Shown piece after piece: positions 13,794 through 22,366 of a DNA stretch of 49,580 bases (position 1 is its first letter; each line of letters begins with the position of its first letter). The DNA lies in NCBI GenBank assembly GCA_030424595.1, contig JAUHWG010000048.1:1-49580 (forward strand), in the 5' to 3' direction. The notes under the pieces are model-generated. The model had not been told where the DNA came from, searched no databases, and saw only the letters and a program-made list of their open reading frames with translations. A program made the translations under genes and the position numbers. Source of the stretch: Polyangia bacterium. Lineage in GTDB: Bacteria > Myxococcota_A > Polyangia > Nannocystales > Nannocystaceae.

Positions 13794-16232
13794 CTACCCC
13801 CGCGGTCGCTTGAGCGCCGCCGCGACTCCCTCGTCGACGGAGCGCAGGTGGAGGTCGCGCTGCGGGAACGGAATCTCGACCCCGCCCTCGGCGAAGGCGG
13901 CCTCGACCTTGCGGTAGAGGTCGCTGCGGACCCAGATCCGGTCCTCGGCGTTGGCGATCCAGGAGCGCAGCTCGAAGTCGAGGGAGGACTCGCCGAAGCC
14001 GATAAAGATGACCTGGATCGGCGGCTCGGCGATGGTCGCCGGGTGCTCGCGGCCGACCCGCTCGAGGATCTCGATCACCAGGCCGACGTCGCTGCCGTAG
14101 GCGACGCCCACCTTCGAGACCACCCGCGCGCACTTGTCGGAGAGGGTCCAGTTGGTCACCTTCTCGGAGACGAGATCGCTGTTGGGGACGATCAGCTCCG
14201 AGTTGTCGAAGGAGAGGACGATCGTCGAGCGCAGGCCGATCTTGCGGATGATCCCCCACTCGCCGGCGATGACGACGGTGTCGCCGACCCGGACCGGACG
14301 CTCAAAGAGGAGGATGAGCCCGCTGACGAAGTTGCTGACGATGTTCTGGAGGCCAAAGCCGATCCCGACCCCGAGGGCGCCGAAGACCAGGGCGAAGCTC
14401 TGGAGGCTGATCCCGAGGGCCGCGAGGGCCGCGAAGACCCCGAGCACCACCACCGAATAGTGGAAGATGACCTTGATCGACTCGCGGACCCCGGACTCGA
14501 CGCCGCGACGCTCAAAGACGTGGATGTCGAGGAGGGTGCGCACCGCCCAGGAGAGGACAAACGCGAGGTAGATCGTCAAGCCGGCGACGACGAGGCTGCC
14601 GAGGCGGACGTGGAGCTCGCCGCCGCGCAGCTCGAGGGCGGCGAGGCGGCTGCCGAGCTCCGACGCCGAGTCGACCAGCCCCCAGATGCTGCCGGCGTAG
14701 AGCCCCGCCCCCACCAGCATCAACGCCCGGAAGACCCAGCGCAGCTGCGAGGCGAAGCGGGCCCCCGCGCGCTCGACGAAGGACGCGTCGTCGCGGGCCT
14801 CGACCCTGGTGAGCGCCGAGCCGACGCCGCTGCCGAGCTCGAAGAGAACGACGACGACGTAGACGACGAAGGCGGTCGCGACGAGCGACTCGACGAGCCA
14901 GCGAGAGAAGCGCTCGAAGCCGGCGACCTGGGCGGTCAGGGCGAAGAGGAGCTCGGCCGAGCCGAGGTAGAGCCCGGCGCGGAAGGCCCGGGTGCGGTTG
15001 TCCTGGCCGCGCTGCCGCCGGGCCGCCCGCAGCAGCAGCGGCGCGCCGAGGAGGCAGAGCCCGGCGAGGATGAGGCGAAAGAGCGGCGCAGGGAAGGCGG
15101 TGACGCCGAGGACGAAGAGCGGGGGATAGACCGCGGCGAGGAGGAAGGCGAGGCCACGCTCCCCCCGCGGCAGGAGCTGCGGCGCGAGGAGAGCCCCGGT
15201 GAGCGCCAGGATCCCCAGGATCGCGGCCTCCCAGAGGCCCGGCATCGGCTGGTAGAGGAAGCTGAGCATCGCCGTCGCGACGAACACCCCCGTCCGCCAC
15301 GGGCCCATCAGGAGGCCGACGGTGCTCTGACCGGCGCCGATGTGCCGACGGACCCGGCGGAGAAAGAGGGCCAGACCGACCGCGAGCCCGAGGTGGGTCA
15401 GGAGCACCCAGCGGACCCGATCGAGGAAGGCCGGATCGACCCCCGGAGTGCCCGCGACCCCCTCCCGGATCTCGTCCACCGTCACCTCGCCGAGGCGCTC
15501 GAAGAAGCCGCCGGTGAAGAACGCAGGCGCGTCCCGGGTCCAGCGCAGACGATCGCCGCGGCGGATCAGCTCGTCGGCGTGGATCTCGAGGCTGAGCAGA
15601 TCACGGCGGACCTCGGCCAGCGCTCGCTGGTGGCGGAGGAGCTCAGAGCTTATCGCGCTAGCCTCGTCGATCACCCGACCGATCGAGGTCAGGGCCCGGC
15701 GAAACTCCCGGCGCCCGGCGGCGGTGGGATCGGTCTCCCCGCCGAGCGACTTCTGCCAGGCGGTCCAAAAGCGCCGACGCTCGAGCCAGGCGGTGCGCAG
15801 CTCCTCCAGCGACTTGAGGCGGGTCCGCAGGCCGAGATCCTCGCGCTCGACCTCCAGGCGTTGGAGGTGGGCCTGCTCGCGGATCTGGGCGATCCGATCG
15901 AGGCGGAGGTAGGTCTCGTGCTCGAGCCCCGCGAGCTGATCGCGGATCGACGCCCGGCGAGTACGCGCGACCTTGAGCACCTCGTCCAGCGAGTCGTCGC
16001 CGCCCATCCGCTTCACCTGGGCGAGCGCGTCATCGACCTCAGACTCGAGCTCGCTGGCGCGGGGTACCAGATCGTAGCGCCCCGGAAGGGGATCCCGCGC
16101 GGCGCCCTCCCCCTCCGGCTTGGCCGCGGCCGCCTCCTCGGGGGGCGCCCCGGCGTGGGTGAGCGACGTCGGGACGACGCCCGCAAGGATCCCGAGAACG
16201 ACGACGATACAGACCGCGAGCGCCTGGGGCAT
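13794..16232 (-). CDS. MscS-family mechanosensitive channel with large N-terminal extension
   Basis: An 812-residue protein from ATG 16232. Signal peptide at about 1-27, then an extended coiled-coil-rich segment (about 40-210), like the periplasmic part of MscK/YbdG-type channels. Around ten hydrophobic helices follow. The pore helix and MscS core begin at about 608 (ISLQSFALVFGALGVGIGFG, then LQNIVSNFVSGLILL), with the beta-domain ERPVRVGDTVVIAGEWGII and the C-terminal alpha/beta vestibule (LIVPNSDLVSEKVTNWTLSD, FGESSLDFELRSW, PFPQRDLHL). These are diagnostic of MscS. The channel should open on membrane tension and release solutes during hypo-osmotic shock. It stands alone on its strand. Confidence 0.92.
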   Translation of the reverse strand: MPQALAVCIVVVLGILAGVVPTSLTHAGAPPEEAAAAKPEGEGAARDPLPGRYDLVPRASELESEVDDALAQVKRMGGDDSLDEVLKVARTRRASIRDQLAGLEHETYLRLDRIAQIREQAHLQRLEVEREDLGLRTRLKSLEELRTAWLERRRFWTAWQKSLGGETDPTAAGRREFRRALTSIGRVIDEASAISSELLRHQRALAEVRRDLLSLEIHADELIRRGDRLRWTRDAPAFFTGGFFERLGEVTVDEIREGVAGTPGVDPAFLDRVRWVLLTHLGLAVGLALFLRRVRRHIGAGQSTVGLLMGPWRTGVFVATAMLSFLYQPMPGLWEAAILGILALTGALLAPQLLPRGERGLAFLLAAVYPPLFVLGVTAFPAPLFRLILAGLCLLGAPLLLRAARRQRGQDNRTRAFRAGLYLGSAELLFALTAQVAGFERFSRWLVESLVATAFVVYVVVVLFELGSGVGSALTRVEARDDASFVERAGARFASQLRWVFRALMLVGAGLYAGSIWGLVDSASELGSRLAALELRGGELHVRLGSLVVAGLTIYLAFVLSWAVRTLLDIHVFERRGVESGVRESIKVIFHYSVVVLGVFAALAALGISLQSFALVFGALGVGIGFGLQNIVSNFVSGLILLFERPVRVGDTVVIAGEWGIIRKIGLRSTIVLSFDNSELIVPNSDLVSEKVTNWTLSDKCARVVSKVGVAYGSDVGLVIEILERVGREHPATIAEPPIQVIFIGFGESSLDFELRSWIANAEDRIWVRSDLYRKVEAAFAEGGVEIPFPQRDLHLRSVDEGVAAALKRPRG

Positions 16233-16390
16233 GCGCTCTACTATCGTCACCGACGATCGACAGCAAGGACGAATAGCCAACTTCGTCGCCGAGGGAGCTG
16301 GGACGGAGGCCCGGCGTGCTCTCGCGCCGCGCACGGGGCGTCGGCGCGGCAGCATCGGGCATGGACCCCCCCGAGCCCTTCGCGCGCTCC

Positions 16391-16396
16391 TATCCC
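16391..16396 (+). promoter_or_regulatory. -10-like box TATCCC, leaderless promoter candidate
   Basis: TATCCC ends 5 nt before the ATG at 16402. Its position supports that ATG as the start of the small lipoprotein, since no other in-frame start exists close by. Confidence 0.3.
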
Positions 16397-16401
16397 CGCT
16401 T

Positions 16402-16788
16402 ATGGTCGTCTGCGCCTGCGGCGGTGCAGCGACCGAGGCCACGCCCGAGCCGACGCCTGCGCCGACACCTGCGGCCGACGGTGACGGGGCCGAGAAGGGC
16501 GACGCGCCGGAGCCGGACGCGGCCACGCCCGAGGCCCCCGCGGCGAGCCGGATCATCGTCCTCAAGGAAGGCTGAACGAAGCGGCGCCGACAGACGGCGC
16601 CCGCCGGGTCGCGCTCGATCCAGGTCGTCGGCGGCGCCGGTCGGGACCTCTCGATGACGCCCGGGCGCCGGATCGTCCCGCGAGCGCGGCTGGACCTGGA
16701 GCTCGACGGGCCCGGCGAGGGCGCGGACCCCCGCGCCGCACAGCTTCCCCCGACCGTGCCTGTCCTCGCGGTCACATCCCTAGCCTAG
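16402..16788 (+). pseudogene. Small lipoprotein-like gene interrupted by an in-frame TGA
   Basis: From ATG 16402 the frame gives MVVCACGGAATEATPEPTPA, a Pro/Ala/Asp/Glu-rich stretch and IIVLKEG before TGA at 16573-16575. The same frame then continues open for 70 more codons (through SRSIQVVGGAGRDLSMTPGR, IVPRARLDLELDG and VPVLAVTSLA) to TAG 16786-16788, with strongly GC-biased third positions throughout. It reads as one gene of about 128 codons split by a stop. Either the first part (57 residues) alone is expressed, the stop is read through, or the gene is dead. The N-terminus lacks the hydrophobic core expected before a lipobox Cys, which favours decay or a misassigned start. Confidence 0.45.
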
Positions 16789-16882
16789 AAGCCCGTCTCG
16801 CGGCGAAATCGCGCGGGCAGGCCCGCGGAGCGGGCGACGCTCCCCGTCCCCACAACACCAGCAGGCCCCCTCCCCTTTCGCC

Positions 16883-16888
16883 TATCCT
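16883..16888 (+). promoter_or_regulatory. -10-like box TATCCT, leaderless promoter candidate
   Basis: TATCCT ends 6 nt before the ATG at 16895. Transcription from the usual distance would start at the initiation codon. Confidence 0.45.
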
Positions 16889-16894
16889 TGGGGA

Positions 16895-17710
16895 ATGCGA
16901 GCACCCCAGACGAGCGCTCCGCGGCGCCTCATCGGCGCTGGCCTGGTCGCCGGGGCCGCGACAGCCATCGCCCTCTCAGGAGCCACGGCCCAGGCGCTGA
17001 GCTGCGACGACTTTGATGTCTACGGCTCCGCCGGCCCCCTCGATGAGGGCGGCGCCGACGTCCCGATCGACGCGCAGCCGTGGTTCACGGTCGCCTGCGG
17101 CGACACGCCGATGTGCACCCTCTACACCGACAGGGAGCTGACGTCACCGCTCCCCAGCGAGACCACCTACAGGGAGTGCGTCGGCGACCGCGGGCTCGCC
17201 TTGATCGCGCCGGAGGGCCCCCTGAGCGCCGGCACGACCTACTACGTCGACTGCGAAGACTACGAGACGAGGACGTTCCGGGTCCGCGACAACACCGAGC
17301 CCGGACAGGCGCTCAGCCTCGACTCGGCCACCCCGCGCCGCGAGCTCGACGACGGTTGTTGCCGAAGTCGCTACCTCTCGATCGAGTTCGAGTTCGGCGG
17401 CGGCGAGCTCGAGACCTTCTTCGCGGAGGGTGGCCTCGTCGCGGTCGAATTCGCCGACGGTTCATCGTTTTTTGAGACCGCCGCGCCCTACGATCCCGAC
17501 CTGTGGACCTTCCCCGACAGCGAAGAAGACGTCACGATCACCCTGGTCAACGCCAACGGCACCATCGAGACGCTCACGATCCCAAGCGAGGACTTTGACC
17601 GCGATCTTGCCTACATTCCATGTACGGTGAATGAGGTGAACCGCGGGATCTTCGGCCTCTGGCTCCTGATCCCGATCCTGTGGATCCGCCGGCACGGAGC
17701 GCGCCGATGA
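16895..17710 (+). CDS. Secreted protein with C-terminal membrane anchor/sorting-like tail
   Basis: A 271-residue protein with a signal peptide ending near QALS at about 33-36. The mature part begins with paired Cys residues (SCDDFDVYGSAG) and resembles the Ig-like beta-sandwich modules of myxobacterial secreted proteins (DVPIDAQPWFTVACGDTPMC, then LSAGTTYYVDCEDYETRTF). A CC pair occurs at DDGCCRSRYL. The end is CTVNEVNRGIFGLWLLIPIL followed by WIRRHGARR: Cys, a short hydrophobic helix and a basic tail, a tripartite layout like a C-terminal sorting signal. Its stop overlaps the next start by ATGA, so the two genes are co-translated. Function unknown. Confidence 0.75.
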   Translation: MRAPQTSAPRRLIGAGLVAGAATAIALSGATAQALSCDDFDVYGSAGPLDEGGADVPIDAQPWFTVACGDTPMCTLYTDRELTSPLPSETTYRECVGDRGLALIAPEGPLSAGTTYYVDCEDYETRTFRVRDNTEPGQALSLDSATPRRELDDGCCRSRYLSIEFEFGGGELETFFAEGGLVAVEFADGSSFFETAAPYDPDLWTFPDSEEDVTITLVNANGTIETLTIPSEDFDRDLAYIPCTVNEVNRGIFGLWLLIPILWIRRHGARR

Positions 17711-18438
17711 TCGCCCTGACCACGGTCGCGCTCGCACTCGGCCTCGGAGCGGCCGTCGCCGAGCCCGCTCCGCCGACCCCCCCGACGCCGCCGACCGAGC
17801 CCGCTCCGCCGACCCCCCCGACGCCGCCCGGCGAGCCCGCCCCGCCCGCCCCGCCAGCGCCTGTCGACGCCGCTCCTGAGGACATGGTCGAGCCGAGCGA
17901 GAGCCCGCCGACCGCGGCTCTAGGGCCGGACGAGGTGCCCACAGAGGCCGAGATGAGGGGCGAAGACATCTCTCCAGCTCGCCCGCACTTTGTCTTCATC
18001 AACACCTACGGGCTCACCGCGGGGGTCAACTACTTCCCCTCCTGGGACTCGTCCTTCTTCTTCGGCGGAGCGCTGCGAAAGCGCGAAAAAACCCCGCGCC
18101 GCTGGGCCCTCGGCTACCAGCTGACGGCGTCGCTCGGCGGGGCCGATCGCTATTCCATCGGCGCCGCGACCCTGCGCCATCACCTCGCAGCCTACACCTA
18201 CAGCGCCTCGGGCCGCCTCCTCGCGGCGGCGAGCATCGGCGGCGCGTTCTTCTTGGGCGTCCAACCGGCGGTGCTCGAGGGCGAAGGGCGTATCGCCTAC
18301 GTGTTCGGCAAGCGCAGGCAGGAGCGACGCCTCGCGGGCATGGTCGGCGGGATGCTCCGGCTCGGCTGGAATTATTACTATAAAGAGCTGGTGCCGATGC
18401 CCCAGGTCGGCGCCTTCGTCGGCTTCGCGGTCCGGTGA
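17707..18438 (+). CDS. Pro-rich, probable outer-membrane beta-barrel protein
   Basis: A 243-residue protein starting at ATG 17707, which overlaps the previous stop as ATGA. A signal peptide (IALTTVALALGLGAAVAEP) is followed by a stiff Pro-rich spacer of PTPP and PAPP repeats (about 20-60). The rest alternates polar and hydrophobic residues with many aromatics (FVFINTYGLTAGVNYFPSW, HHLAAYTYSASGRLLAAASI, LGWNYYYKELVPMPQVGAF) and ends in the hydrophobic strand VGAFVGFAVR, as in small outer-membrane barrels. The spacer may reach through the periplasm or bind another envelope protein. Probably in one operon with the preceding gene and perhaps the FecR-like gene. Confidence 0.65.
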   Translation: MIALTTVALALGLGAAVAEPAPPTPPTPPTEPAPPTPPTPPGEPAPPAPPAPVDAAPEDMVEPSESPPTAALGPDEVPTEAEMRGEDISPARPHFVFINTYGLTAGVNYFPSWDSSFFFGGALRKREKTPRRWALGYQLTASLGGADRYSIGAATLRHHLAAYTYSASGRLLAAASIGGAFFLGVQPAVLEGEGRIAYVFGKRRQERRLAGMVGGMLRLGWNYYYKELVPMPQVGAFVGFAVR

Positions 18439-18533
18439 CCACGACCGAGACATCCGCGCGCACGGGAGCGCGCTCGCTCGCGTCCCTCGCCGGCGAGGGC
18501 CCCCGAGGGGGGACAGTCGCCCCTCCGCGGTGG

Positions 18534-18539
18534 TACCAC
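18534..18539 (+). promoter_or_regulatory. -10-like TACCAC in a GTGGTACCAC palindrome
   Basis: The box ends 6 nt before the GTG at 18546. It lies in a perfect 10-bp palindrome, GTGGTACCAC (18531-18540 region), which could also be an operator. Similar GCGGTGGTA sequence precedes the acyl-CoA dehydrogenase promoter box. Confidence 0.25.
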
Positions 18540-18545
18540 TCTCGA

Positions 18546-19694
18546 GTGCTCCGCGCTCTGCCACGGCTCGTGCTCCTCGCCGGCACCCTGACGCTCGGCT
18601 CCGCCTGCGGTGACCCGCCCAAGCCCCAGGACGCCGCCTCGCTCGGCCTGCCGAGCGTCGACCGACCCGCGCAGGCGACCCACGGCGCGCCCAAGGCCTT
18701 CCTCGGCGCGGCGACCGGCGAGCTGACGATCACCGACGCCAAATCGACGCCGCTGCAGGCGATCGCCGGCGCCCCCCTCCTCGCCGACGACAAACTGTCC
18801 CTTGGAGCAGATGCGCTAGTGGTCCTGGTCTTCACCAACGGCAACGTGCTGCGGCTACAGGGGCCGCTCGAGCGGGAGCTGCGGGGCCTCGCCGGCTTTG
18901 ACTCCAAGCCGGTCGACGCTGGCCTCGAGGCCCAGCTCGCCCTCGCCCTCAGCGATAGCGACCGCGAGCGGCTGGGCGCGGCCAACGAGCGGATCGGCGG
19001 CTGGCAGCTCCGCCTGAAGGCCCTCGAGGCGCCAGCGCCGGAGGCCGAGCCGAGGGGCATGGAAGAGGCCAAGGACGAGGACGAGGACGAGACCAAGAAC
19101 GAGACAGAGATCGAGCTCCAGCCCGATCCAGACACCGCACTGCCGCCGCCTGCGGCCGGCGATGACAAGACCACGAAGACACCCAACCGACGCGAGTCCG
19201 GGTCCGCGTACGGCCGCGGCGGCCTGCAGTCAGGTGTGGGCAGCGACGCCCCCGAGGAGGACTCCGATCGCCGTGAGATCCCGTTCGGAGGCCTCGACCA
19301 CGCCTCGTCCAAGAACGGTCGAACTCCGAAGAACGCGACGATGCCGATCGACGATCGGCCTTCGGCAGGCGATGGGGCCGAGCCCACGCCCGCGGAGCCC
19401 AGCAAGAGAGCCGAGGAGCAGAGCGAAGAGGCACCCCTCTCGCTCGCAGGCGCGACCTGGATCGCCTCGCAGGCTCGTATCACGGTCCCCGCCGAGCTCC
19501 GCGACGAGCTCGCGGCCTGTCTCCGGCCGATCGCCGGCAGCCACGTCATCGTCGATCTAGCCCTCAGCGCTGGCAGCATCACCTCGGTCAAGGTCCACAG
19601 CAACTCCTCGAAGTGCGCCGAAGGCCTCAAGGGCAGGCGCTTTGCGGGCATCTCCGACAGCGGCTCGGTCCGCCTCGTCTTTGAGCGCGACTGA
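18546..19694 (+). CDS. FecR-like lipoprotein
   Basis: A 382-residue protein if it starts at GTG 18546. The alternative GTG at 18435 overlaps the previous stop but adds 37 residues before the signal peptide. The lipobox is LGSAC (Cys21). Residues about 50-110 resemble a FecR domain (GELTITDAKSTPLQAIAGAP, then LSLGADALVVLVFTNGNVLR), a beta-fold used in envelope sensing. The middle is long, acidic and Pro-rich (EDEDETKNETEIELQPD). The C-terminal about 80 residues, with WIASQARITVPAELRDELAA and NSSKCAEGLKGRRF, form a small separate domain seen in TonB-like myxobacterial lipoproteins. It precedes the adenylate cyclase gene by 22 bp, so they are probably cotranscribed and functionally linked. Confidence 0.7.
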   Translation: MLRALPRLVLLAGTLTLGSACGDPPKPQDAASLGLPSVDRPAQATHGAPKAFLGAATGELTITDAKSTPLQAIAGAPLLADDKLSLGADALVVLVFTNGNVLRLQGPLERELRGLAGFDSKPVDAGLEAQLALALSDSDRERLGAANERIGGWQLRLKALEAPAPEAEPRGMEEAKDEDEDETKNETEIELQPDPDTALPPPAAGDDKTTKTPNRRESGSAYGRGGLQSGVGSDAPEEDSDRREIPFGGLDHASSKNGRTPKNATMPIDDRPSAGDGAEPTPAEPSKRAEEQSEEAPLSLAGATWIASQARITVPAELRDELAACLRPIAGSHVIVDLALSAGSITSVKVHSNSSKCAEGLKGRRFAGISDSGSVRLVFERD

Positions 19695-19716
19695 GCCCGG
19701 CCAGCCGAGCACTTCC

Positions 19717-21921
19717 ATGGCCCTGCGTATCGCCGATCGGATCGTCCTCGTCGGGCTCATCCTCGCCGCCCTCCTGACGGCCCTCGCCGCCCTCGACCGC
19801 CTCGGCGATCGCCTCCCGCCGGTCGAGAACCTCGAGCGCCTGACCCTCGATCTCCGCTTCAAGCTCCGGGGCTCGACGCCGCCCGGCGACGCGGTCGCCA
19901 TCGTCGCCATCGACGACGCCACCCTTACCGGCTATCCCCGCCTCCTCGAGCGGCGGGCGGCCTTCGCCGAGCTGGTCGACACCATCGCCGCGGCCAAGCC
20001 CGCGGTGATCGGGATCGATGCGGTGCTCGCCGACCCTGAGCACCTCCTCGGCGAGGAGCTCGAGGCCGACATTCGCGGGCTGGTCGCCGCCGACCCCGAC
20101 GCGAGCGACCCGGCCAACCGCCTGCTCCAGCGGATCGCCGCCGAGATCACAGGCGACGCGCGCCTCGTCGACTCCCTGCGCGCGGCCGGCAACGTCGTCC
20201 TCGGCTTCACCCTCGGCGCCCGCGGAGAGCCCCTCGCTGAGGAGCCCGCGCTCCGCAAGGGCCGCTACGATCAATCGCTCGTCGGCGCCAGGCCGCCCGC
20301 GGCGGCGAGCCGCGGGCTGGTCTCGCTCCCCGCCTTCAACGCGGCCGCCAGCGCCCTCGGAATGATCACCGTCACCGTCGATCAGGACCAGACCGCGCGC
20401 GAGCTGATCTTCGCCCGCCGCTACAACGACGCCGTCTACGCGCCGCTCGCCGTGCCCCTCCTCGCCGCCTACGACGGCGCCCCCGAGGGCTCGATCGCCT
20501 ACCTCGGCGGCGAAGGCCAGGTGCGGATCGGCGACCGCAGGGCGCAGCTCCACGACGACGACCGGATGATCCTCAACTTCCGCGGCGTCGGGGCGACCTT
20601 CCCGACCTACAGCGCCGGCGACGTCCTGGACGGACGACTCGGCGCCGAGCTGGCCGGCAAGATCGTCCTCGTCGGCATCACCTACCTGGGCCACGACCGG
20701 GCGCGGACCCCCTTCGATCCCCAATTCCCGGCGATCGAGCTCCACGCGACGGCGATCGACAACCTCCTCGCCGGCGATCCGATCCGCCGCGCCTCGCCCT
20801 TCGTCGACGCCGGCCTCTGCGGCCTCTTCGGCCTCCTCGCGGCGCTCCTCTTCATCCGCCGCCTCGACGCCTGGCCGCTCCTCCGCTTCGGCGGGATCGC
20901 AGCCCTCGCGCTCACCCACGCGGGCGTCGCCCTCGTCGCCTTCACCGTCTACGACCTCTGGCTGAGCGTCGTCTGGCCCCTCGGCGCGGTCCTCATCCTC
21001 GGCGGCCTCGGCCTCGGGGCGGCCTACGCCGGCGAGGCCAAGCAGCGCCGCTGGCTGCGGCGCTCCTTCGGCCAGTACCTCGGCGGTGAGACCTTGGACC
21101 AGCTCCTCGCCGATCCCGGCGGCCTCGCCCTCGGCGGCGCGCGGCGGGAGCTCTCGGTCCTCTTCTCCGACATCCGCGACTTCACGACGATCTCCGAGCA
21201 CCTCTCGCCAGAGGAGCTGGTCGAGCTCCTCAACCTCTACTTGACGCCGATGAGCGACGCCGTGCTCCGCCGCGGCGGCTACCTCGACAAGTACATCGGC
21301 GACGCGGTGATGGCCGTCTACGGCGCCCCCGTCCCCCACCGGGATCACGCGGACCGCTGCCTCGGCACAGCGATCGCGATGCAGCGGGCGGTCGACGAGC
21401 TCAACCCGACGCTCACCGCCCGCGGCCTCGCTCCGCTCGAGATCGGCGTCGGCGTCAACTCGGGCGAGGTCGTCGTCGGCAACATGGGCTCCGCGGAGCG
21501 CTTCGACTACACCGTCATCGGCGACGCGGTGAACCTCGCCTCCCGCCTCGAGGGCCTCACCAAGATCTACGGCGCCCGCTGCCTCGTCGGCGAGGCGACC
21601 CAGGCGCTGTGCTCCGACGACTTCGTCTTCCGCGAGGTCGACCGGGTCCGGGTCAAGGGCAAGGGCGAGGCCGTCGCCCTCTTCGAGCTCCTCCGCGGGC
21701 CGGAGGGCGAGCTCGCCCGCTACGACGCCCTGCCGACCTTCGCCGCCGCACTCTCTGCGTACCGCAGCGGCGACTTCCCCGAGGCCCGCCGGGCCTTCGC
21801 CGAGTACGCCGAGCAAAACCCCGACGACCGGACCGCGGCCCTCTACAGAGAGCGCCTCCACGGCCTCGGCGACACCCCGCCCGCCGACTGGGACGGGGTC
21901 ACCACCTTCCGCAGCAAATAG
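19717..21921 (+). CDS. CHASE2-domain adenylate cyclase (class III)
   Basis: A 734-residue membrane protein. An N-terminal helix (about 8-27) leads to a CHASE2 extracytoplasmic sensor (about 35-330; TLDLRFKLRGSTPP, VAIVAIDDATL, GKIVLVGITYLG). Three transmembrane helices follow (about 360-440), then a cyclase domain starting near 478. Metal-binding Asp485 and Asp529 (FSDIRDF and GDAVMAVYG) are present. Lys525 in YLDKYIG and Asp603 in VIGDAVNLASRL match adenine-specifying residues, so the product should be cAMP. The C-terminal tail looks TPR-like. The start ATG 19717 lies 22 bp after the FecR-like lipoprotein, which could feed the sensor. It couples an envelope signal to cAMP. Confidence 0.9.
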   Translation: MALRIADRIVLVGLILAALLTALAALDRLGDRLPPVENLERLTLDLRFKLRGSTPPGDAVAIVAIDDATLTGYPRLLERRAAFAELVDTIAAAKPAVIGIDAVLADPEHLLGEELEADIRGLVAADPDASDPANRLLQRIAAEITGDARLVDSLRAAGNVVLGFTLGARGEPLAEEPALRKGRYDQSLVGARPPAAASRGLVSLPAFNAAASALGMITVTVDQDQTARELIFARRYNDAVYAPLAVPLLAAYDGAPEGSIAYLGGEGQVRIGDRRAQLHDDDRMILNFRGVGATFPTYSAGDVLDGRLGAELAGKIVLVGITYLGHDRARTPFDPQFPAIELHATAIDNLLAGDPIRRASPFVDAGLCGLFGLLAALLFIRRLDAWPLLRFGGIAALALTHAGVALVAFTVYDLWLSVVWPLGAVLILGGLGLGAAYAGEAKQRRWLRRSFGQYLGGETLDQLLADPGGLALGGARRELSVLFSDIRDFTTISEHLSPEELVELLNLYLTPMSDAVLRRGGYLDKYIGDAVMAVYGAPVPHRDHADRCLGTAIAMQRAVDELNPTLTARGLAPLEIGVGVNSGEVVVGNMGSAERFDYTVIGDAVNLASRLEGLTKIYGARCLVGEATQALCSDDFVFREVDRVRVKGKGEAVALFELLRGPEGELARYDALPTFAAALSAYRSGDFPEARRAFAEYAEQNPDDRTAALYRERLHGLGDTPPADWDGVTTFRSK

Positions 21922-21955
21922 CACGGGCCTCACCCAGCTCCGCTCGGACGCACCA

Positions 21956-22085
21956 GCGAGCGTCGGTCGCCGAGCGCCGGTCGCCGAGCGTCGGTCGCCG
22001 AGCGCCGGTCGCCGAGTGCCGGTCGCCGAGCGTCGGTCGCCGAGCGCCGAGCTGCGGTCGCCGCTCGCCGCTCGCCGCTCGCCGT
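21956..22085. repeat. 14-bp minisatellite between genes
   Basis: About seven copies of CGCCGAGCGYCGGT alternate between the C and T variants, followed by a 7-bp CGCCGCT-type array. The T/C alternation suggests that an ancestral 28-bp unit was amplified. Such arrays change length readily. Confidence 0.85.
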
Positions 22086-22326
22086 CGCCGGTCGCCGAGC
22101 GCCGAGCACGAGGGCCCTCCCCAACGTTCTCGTCCCCCGCGGAGGTCGCCAGGAGGCGCCTCACCAAGGCCGAGTGAGCGTCGGCGGGGGGGCGTTCGCG
22201 GTCGACCCTCCGAGAGCCGCCTCGGGACCCTCCAACGGCCCCCTACGACCCGCGCCGATCCCCCCTCTGTCCCTCTGTTCCCCTCTGCAGGCGAGAGCCG
22301 CGAGCCACGGGCCGTCGCCGCGGTGG

Positions 22327-22332
22327 TATCCT
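22327..22332 (+). promoter_or_regulatory. -10-like box TATCCT
   Basis: The same hexamer as in the leaderless candidates, but 34 nt before the ATG of the acyl-CoA dehydrogenase, which has its own Shine-Dalgarno sequence. It gives a useful contrast to the leaderless group. Confidence 0.4.
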
Positions 22333-22353
22333 GCGCCGCGAACCACACTAGCC

Positions 22354-22361
22354 AGGAGGAG
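22354..22361 (+). promoter_or_regulatory. Strong Shine-Dalgarno AGGAGGAG
   Basis: Five nt before ATG 22367. One of the few strong ribosome binding sites in the window, which fixes the acyl-CoA dehydrogenase start. Confidence 0.8.
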
Positions 22362-22366
22362 CGGCC

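Larger units (their letters stand above)
21922..22366. other. Intergenic region with minisatellite and acyl-CoA dehydrogenase promoter
   Basis: About 445 bp without a gene. The left part is a 14-bp minisatellite (21956-22050) running into CGCCGCT-type 7-bp repeats to about 22085. The right end holds the promoter box and Shine-Dalgarno sequence of the acyl-CoA dehydrogenase. Long open frames cross the area only because the repeats lack stops. Confidence 0.6.

Noticed and set aside
13737..16484. 915-codon open frame on the plus strand opposite the MscS channel
   Set aside because: It is a stop-poor mirror of a high-GC gene, rich in Asp, Glu and Arg, with no domain and no ribosome binding site.
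16573..16575. TGA as a selenocysteine codon
   Set aside because: No Cys-containing homologue at that point is known to me, and I saw no SECIS-like hairpin directly after it.
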